DNA from: Rhizopus sp. PT2906
Taxonomy: Eukaryota; Mucoromycota; Mucoromycetes; Mucorales; Rhizopodaceae
Length of the DNA: 64,000 nt
Assembly: GCA_025529335.1 (NCBI GenBank)
Contig: JAMYHX010000006.1
Span: 62,001 to 126,000 of the forward strand
Direction: 5' to 3'
A program made the translations under genes and the position numbers. This document shows, piece after piece, positions 58,831 through 64,000 of the stretch. Each line of letters begins with the position of its first letter. Positions within the stretch are counted from its first letter, which is position 1. The notes under the pieces were generated by a model. It saw only the letters and a program-made list of their open reading frames with translations. It was not told where the DNA came from and did no database searches.

Positions 58831-59945
58831 CTATATAACAAAAAAAAAGAACGTTGGGAAAACTGTGTAGGTTGTACAGTTTGTTGTTGTTTTCAATCAA
58901 TTTTTTAGTTACACTTCTCCATATTTTCAACGCTTTGATGCCCCAAATGTCTGGCTTCTATTACTTGTCATACAGTCATCTTTAGACAAGCCTTGTTACA
59001 TTTGCGTACTTTGACACTACAATAAAGAAAAGAAAAAAATCTAATTTTAAGCCCAAAAGTCCCTCATTCAACGAATGGAGGTGCTTAAAGCTCTTTTTAT
59101 CTCGGTAAAACATGATGGATGGTTTGTGTTGACATCAAGCGCTGTTTTCGAAAACAAAAGGGTTTTTGCTGGGGAATTACTTGATATAGCTCATTGTTTA
59201 CCAAGAGGTATATTTATTGTTGTGAAATATACAATCTTCTAAAATAACCAGGTTTGATCTGATACAGAGCTTTCATTATTTACAGGATAGCTTATAAGAG
59301 TGGTGTGCACAATAACAACCGTTATGGTATGAATTTGTGCTTGCCTATTTCCTCCTCACATACATTTGTTGCATTATATGATTTGCAGTAAGCCTGTATT
59401 CCGTCAAGATGCATCCTCCTTTGTGATATTCTGCAGACTTTCATAAAATATTATGAGAAATTTGGTCCTTAGTAGTTTTGTCATTCACCACACACTATCA
59501 TTTTCATATTAAAGCACATGATTTTTGTCCTAGAAAGGCTTTAATGACAGGCATAGATTGCTAGTGATCTACTCAACTTTCAAAATGATGTGAATTCCCA
59601 GCAAGCTCATTTTTTTAGCAAACGAAGGAAATGTCATGTTTATACATCACATTGACTTAAAATGGCAAGCGACTTTGTAGTCTTTTTATCATAAATAAAA
59701 AGAAGGCGCGCTAGTTTTACTATAAAGAAAAGATATTTGTACGTATTGCAATCCAGGTCAAACAGCCGATCAAGTCAGTGTAGAAAGAAAAAAAATCTCT
59801 CTCTCCTCCCTTCCATCGTGTCCTAGAGAATCTCTTATTTGTAAGGGCATAAAAGTTAAATTGAGTGGATTTACAAGCCACATACCAAAGGCAGTAGTGA
59901 ACTAGGAAAATCAAAGTACAAGAAAGAAAATAGAGTAAAACATAA
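58831..59945. other. Intergenic region without a supported gene
   Basis: AT-rich DNA lies between the GH8 remnant and the LINE remnant. No open frame with recognisable sequence was found. Confidence 0.4.
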
Positions 59946-60320
59946 GATTAATATACTAACTATGGAGAAGTGAGGTCATCAGTCCTGGGAGGAGTTAACG
60001 ACTGCACCTCTCGAATGACTTCTTGAAGTACCAAGGTGGATACAAAAGGGTGTAGAGTCAAAAATAAAACGCCAGTGTGCTTTCCAAATGATCAACAGAC
60101 TGCATCCAAAGATGTTAGAAGGGATTTGCATTGAGTTCTGCAGTGCATGGCGTGACCAAGGGGATAAAGGGAAGAAGTAAGTTCAAATGAGCTTCCAAGC
60201 GAGATACTTTTTTCTACAGTCAACCAAGAAATGACACATAGTTCCTGAAGGCGAACCCCGACCACAAAGACGACAAAAAGGAGAGAAAGAGGGAATAATC
60301 CTGTGTCGATTGGATATGTA
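59946..60320 (-). mobile_element. 3' remnant of a LINE (non-LTR) retrotransposon
   Basis: The minus-strand translation contains the zf-RVT type zinc knuckle of the reverse transcriptase C-terminus, CRLCGRGSPSGTMCHFLVDC (Cys-x2-Cys, His-x4-Cys). This is followed after a stop by IIWKAHWRFIFDSTPF, a typical LINE ORF2 tail. Upstream RT and endonuclease parts are missing and stops interrupt the frame. The plus-strand transposase relic begins immediately beyond it, so that element may have inserted here. Confidence 0.65.
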
Positions 60321-60326
60321 AGTTCA

Positions 60327-60700
60327 GGAACTGTAACAAGTCACTACGTCAGTTTCTTAAAATGACTCTTGATGAAATGGATAAGCATCTGCATATGAAA
60401 GGTCATTGTATAGTCATGGATAATGTGCCCATTCATACACATGAAAGCATAAGGAAGTATATTGAATATCGTGGATATAAATGTGTGTACCTTCCTACTT
60501 ATTCTCGCCAGCTTAATCCAATAGAGCAATTTTAGGCAGTGGCAGAGAGTAAGGTAAAACGTCATAGATTTTTGTAGGAAGACACATTGTCAAAAAGAAT
60601 TACGAAAGCCTGCAGCAGCGTAAAAAAAGGTCACTTCAAAGGCTTTGCTTCGCATTCTTACAAGTGCTGGGAAAGATGTCGAAGTAAAGAGCCCATGTAA
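60327..60700 (+). pseudogene. Broken DDE transposase fragment (IS630/Tc1 type)
   Basis: From ATG 60362 the frame reads DEMDKHLHMKGHCIVMDN, VPIHTHESI, YLPTYSRQLNPIEQF, then a TAG (60533-60535) where Trp is expected. It continues AVAESKVKRHRFL, a second TAG (60575-60577), and SYKCWERCRSKEP before TAA at 60698-60700. The second catalytic Asp (VMDN) and third acidic residue (NPIEQ) remain. A frameshift at about 60360 separates an upstream block (GTVTSHYVSFLK, from 60327). It is a separate lineage from the copy at 20867-21668 and is dead. Confidence 0.75.
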
Positions 60701-61063
60701 TGCCCACAATAATACAGCAATAAGAAACAAGGAAGTAGCATCAAATAAGCAATATGACGACAAAGCACGAAAAAAAAAGCCTGCCTTGCGCCCAAAATGG
60801 GCCAAATAGGCGCAAGCCAAACAAAAAAGTGATCGATGCATATCGTAAGCTGACTTCTTTGAATGGGCTCTTATTGCATGGAAGGCTGCTATCCAATTTT
60901 CAGAAATCACCTCATTAACCTCTGGATAATTTATCTTAACCTCAGATTGCGGCGAGGGCATTTCAAGATTTTCAAAATGGTTTGAGCGCCATAGACCATG
61001 CATCAGTAGCAATTGCATAAATAACGCATCGTCCTCTTTTTTTTTTTTTTTTTTTTTTTGCAC
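60701..61063 (-). pseudogene. Unidentified protein fragment adjoining the transposase
   Basis: A minus-strand frame reads DDALFMQLLLMHGLWRSN, then NEVISENWIAAFHAIRAHSKK and CLACAYLAHFGRK, before running into antisense transposase sequence below about 60705. The composition looks protein-like, but I recognise no family. It starts just after an A23 run that could be a splice acceptor (A-run, AG|AGGACG), so an upstream exon is possible. It may be a host gene truncated by the insertion. Confidence 0.3.
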
Positions 61064-61301
61064 ACACCAGCAAATTCGAGCCGTTGAGGATGTCTTCGCT
61101 TTTTATTTTTCTGGTAATACAATGAATTAATCAATTATTCATGAAAAATACATCATTTGGGTAATGTAATAGAAAAGCATACACAAATGAGCGCTGGGAT
61201 AAAGAAAATGGCATAAAAAAGGGGAATGAATAATACATAAAACAGAAAAACATGCTGAAAGAACGAACTATGGATCGTGATTGATAGTCTGTAGTCGACT
61301 T
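61064..61301. other. Intergenic region, possible upstream exon of the fragment
   Basis: A basic minus-strand stretch (NKKRRHPQRLEFAGV) near 61070-61120 could belong to the unidentified fragment. Nothing else is recognised. Confidence 0.25.
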
Positions 61302-62974
61302 TTAATGTTTGTCGATATTGAATGACATGACAGCAGCCATTTCTTGTAGCACTTTGCTCAGGTTAAGATTATAAATGATCGACAATTGCGTGTTGTCACC
61401 GAAAAGTTTGATCAGATCATCAAACAACTGCTTCATTTTTCCTTTGTTGCACTTCGACTGTAAAAAACCAGCACATTCTTTGTCCAATGATGTGGTTGCG
61501 GATGGACTGATCACAGAGTATCCAATTCTTTGAACAGTCTAGACGCAATCATTGATGAGCTGTCGCTGTTCATTGATTTTTTGGCCATTTCACTGTCTGC
61601 ATACGTAAATATGGTAAATGGTTGACAAGAATGATGCGGCGTTAGATAACTCGATGCACAGCATAGAAAATATGTCGTTGGGCGGTAAAATGAGAGCACA
61701 ATTGTCGCGCTTAATAGATCAACTTGAATTTCTCTACTGATCGCGTAGCTGCATCTAATGCTAAGCATCAAGCTTTAGTCCAATTCTTTTCGTTGATTTC
61801 ATCGAGACAGAAAAGTCGAATGATGATGGTCCAGCGTTAGTATCTTGTCAGATATCAAGTCGTAGATTTGAAGTCGCCAAGCCCAAGCAGGAGTGTGAGT
61901 TAATTGTCAATTTTCGTCCATCTCTGGTATTGTGAACACTTGGCCAAACATCAGAATACATGGTTGACGGAATAGCATATAAATCATCGGAAGGTGATGA
62001 TAATGCACGATGAGTATCCACACTTTTCGTGTCACCATAAATTTCGATTGTATTGATAATGATTGCTTCACCGTTATTCGTGTTCAGTAAGACCGCACCT
62101 GCACAAACATATTTCATCTGCGGTTCTGTAGTCCAGTCGGTGTTCAGCCAACGAGTCGTACTTTCATACAAATCGAAATAATGTTGATTCAGGAGAATAT
62201 TACGATACGGTGATCGATAAATCAATGACGCTAAATCCGGACAGACATTGTCGATTGAGGCATCAACATCACGCTTTCGCTTCACAGATAAAATTGGTTC
62301 GCAAACGAATGTTTTATCAGCCAGTTCACTAATGTTATTCCGATGTGCAAGGCCGTGTAATTTCACTGGCTGTTCGTCGGCCATTGGTTGTTCATCAGGA
62401 CCTAAGGGAAATAAAGAAAATGGTTCCAACTTCATTTTCTCGATGATCCATTCGTTTTTATCAATTTCATCTTTGTCAGCGTTCATCAACTGACACGCAT
62501 AGACAATAGCTTGAGAATAATTGCGACGTACGCTGTTTAAGCAAGTTGCTGCCAGCACATCTGCAATGCTTGTATTTAACGGCACCTTGACAAGCTGTGA
62601 CGATTCACTTTTTGTGAGCTGGGAAGATTCAATTTCACTAACTGAGTTATCAGTTTCCTCTACAGTAGAAACACATTATTGAAATAAATATGCCTATCTC
62701 TTGAGTGCGTTATTAATTGGATCTTTATTACTTACCCTTATTTGAGTATGTACCCTTCTCAATGTTGGAAACATTGTTACAATTCCTTTGGCGGCGTTGA
62801 ATATGACTTCGCGCGCTAATTCGACTTTTCCAGCCATTATTGCAAAAAGGACAACGTGTTGTATTTATCCTTTCGTCATTAACTAATCTTCGTGTGAGAT
62901 TACTCCATTACTACACTGTTTATAGTCATTCTACATTTAGCCTTACCTACCTCTATTAATTTAATTTGTAACAT
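61302..62974 (-). CDS. Unidentified protein with N-terminal C2HC zinc-knuckle-like motif; 3' half disrupted
   Basis: Spliced exon 1 (ATG 62972-62974, MLQIKLIEV) joins a second exon with CPFCNNGWKSR and SHIQRRQRNC, a Cys-x2-Cys-x12-His-x7-Cys pattern in a basic context suited to nucleic-acid binding. A third, 246-codon frame (61848-62585) is acidic to neutral, for example SVKRKRDVDASIDNVCPDL and WTTEPQMKYVCAGAVLLN. It ends at a stop (61848), but similar-looking frames continue below it (61511-61771, 61302-61514: KMKQLFDDLIKLFGDN, VLQEMAAVMSFNI), so the 3' half is either multi-exon or decayed. No known family is recognised. It may be a lineage-specific or transposon-derived protein. Confidence 0.45.
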
Positions 62975-62995
62975 GTCGGATTGTAAATTATTGTT

Positions 62996-63286
62996 TTATA
63001 CACTAAGCCTGAGCGCAATTATATTAACTGAAGCATTGCTGATAATAGGAGGTAAGGCAAAATTGCTGATGCCATATACTTGTATACTCGAGATTAATAT
63101 GGATACTTCAAAGTGTGATGGTTTCTTCTCAGAAGGGCTGTAAGACTTCTTCAATCTAATTGAACAATCCAAGAGAGTAACACGGCCGGTTTTGATTATA
63201 CTCATAACTTCGTGGACAGGACCATAGCTAAATACAGCATTTTTGGCTTCATCATACATGTCAAAACTAACATCAGCTGAATTCAT
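62996..63286 (-). CDS. Unidentified small ORF or exon
   Basis: From ATG 63284-63286 the frame reads MNSADVSFDMYDEAKNAVFSYGP, then VTLLDCSIRLKKSYS and FEVSILISSIQVYGISNF, to a stop at 62996-62998. The frame is open further upstream (KSGHHWVTAK) to a stop near 63318, with a possible acceptor (AATAG) there, so it may be an internal exon. The strand-rich look recalls an OB-fold, but that is a guess. It ends 22 bp before the start of the C2HC gene on the same strand. Confidence 0.35.
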   Translation of the reverse strand: MNSADVSFDMYDEAKNAVFSYGPVHEVMSIIKTGRVTLLDCSIRLKKSYSPSEKKPSHFEVSILISSIQVYGISNFALPPIISNASVNIIALRLSV

Positions 63287-63297
63287 TTTAGCAGTCA

Positions 63298-63585
63298 CCC
63301 AATGATGACCTGATTTTCGACGAAGCTATTGAAGATGTTCTGGTGGATATATCTTCTTGATATATATTACTTTTAGTCTTTTTCAATGTTGAACAGCAAG
63401 TTCCCATCACTTTTTACGCAAGGCTAAAGGAAAAAAAGGACTTATGGTATGAGTCTCTTTCTTGGGAAATTGCAAAGTGCCTAACAAGATTAAAAAAGGT
63501 TCTTATTTCCTCAGCAAGGTTTAGGTTAGTTAAAGTGCTACCAATGTGTATTACAAAATATGATGGCAATGTACCATTTATTTAA
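63298..63585 (+). pseudogene. Decayed open frame with one internal stop
   Basis: The plus strand reads NDDLIFDEAIEDVLVDISS, an in-frame TGA (63358-63360), then NVEQQVPITFYARLKEKKD, LWYESLSWEIAKCLTRLKK and a stop at 63583-63585. Apart from the TGA, 95 codons stay open and look protein-like, with no nearby ATG. No family is recognised. It overlaps the start of the minus-strand frame at 62996-63286. Confidence 0.35.
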
Positions 63586-64000
63586 GATAAATCTGTACAC
63601 CCAACTGTGATGAAACGAATTATAATCTGATGAATATTTGAAAAACCTAATCAAAGCGCTTGGTATAGAAATAAGAGATACGAAGAAAGCGTCACTATAC
63701 AATTATGGCGCAGATATACACCTCGCTTTTTCAAGAGCTTTGGTTATTTCTTTTTGGAAAAGTTACACTTTTGGTTGGTTTCCCCAAGATACAACTGCAT
63801 CTTTTCTCAAGAAGTAAAACTAATTTATAAGAATATAGTAGCAAAGATGTATTTGACTGCACTTTGTTATGGTTCTATAAACATATACAAGTATTGAATA
63901 TATGTTTCTATTATTCTAAAGCTTTTGGACAGCAACAGAATCTAGGCGATATACACTTTCTTTTGTTTCCAAGTCATGCTTGTATTTTTTCAAGAATATG
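63586..64000. other. Window end, no supported gene
   Basis: AT-rich DNA. A plus-strand frame without ATG (around 63690-63890) is open but low-complexity and not accepted. Confidence 0.35.

Noticed and set aside
60774..60815. Inverted repeat TTGCGCC...GGCGCAA
   Set aside because: Short arms inside a protein-like frame; most likely coincidental.
1..64000. CRISPR arrays, operons, bacterial defence systems or a biosynthetic cluster
   Set aside because: The window is eukaryotic, spliced and made of unrelated housekeeping genes; no direct-repeat array or clustered pathway genes were found.

Overview
The window is nuclear DNA of a filamentous fungus, most probably a mucoralean (Mucoromycota). The support is: AT-rich intergenic DNA with many poly-A/T and CT-rich tracts; dense genes split by many introns of about 45-75 nt with GTAAGT-type donors; universal eukaryotic proteins with fungal architecture; and relics of Tc1/mariner, Ty3/gypsy and LINE elements. 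Calling it mucoralean relies partly on remembered family resemblance. I do not name a genus.

Layout. Positions 1-18846 are a compact block of housekeeping genes: FACT subunit Spt16 (cut by the window edge), Mediator subunit MED16, a Cdc15/Hof1-like F-BAR/SH3 protein, the PI 4-kinase Pik1/PI4KB, an LSH/HELLS/Irc5 SNF2 remodeller, a Bax-inhibitor-1 protein and the Vip1/PPIP5K inositol pyrophosphate kinase. Positions 18847-24859 are gene-poor. They hold a tiny secreted cationic peptide gene with an internal tandem repeat, a TIR-flanked region with a decayed mariner-type transposase and a possible 53-residue single-pass membrane protein, a gypsy gag/RT relic and a decayed ORF with a recombinase-like start. 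Positions 24860-35323 are one giant gene for the lipid-transfer protein VPS13. Next come the divergent ribosomal protein genes eS1 and eS30, a 2.2-kb gap, an IQ/coiled-coil protein, COP9 subunit CSN8, a secreted sorbosone-dehydrogenase-like propeller and a multi-FAS1 membrane protein. After a 3-kb gap come an ARMT1/DUF89 phosphatase, the proteasome chaperone PSMD5, a Hal4/Sat4-like kinase, a kynurenine aminotransferase and two small lineage-type genes. From about 58 kb to the end the DNA is decayed: a GH8 pseudogene, a LINE 3' remnant, a broken DDE transposase, and unrecognised proteins including one with a C2HC zinc-knuckle-like motif.

The genes do not form a biosynthetic or defence cluster. 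They are independent cellular functions (chromatin and transcription, phosphoinositide and inositol pyrophosphate signalling, membrane contact sites, proteasome/CSN). The more unusual signals are in gene structure: two GC-AG introns, acceptors preceded by poly-A runs instead of polypyrimidine, a 66-nt in-frame stop-free intron in the Vip1 gene, a 4-nt plus 16-nt coding microexon start in eS1 facing an ATG-only first exon in eS30, and two convergent genes whose stop codons lie 9 bp apart inside opposing AATAAA signals. No tRNA, rRNA or CRISPR array was seen.
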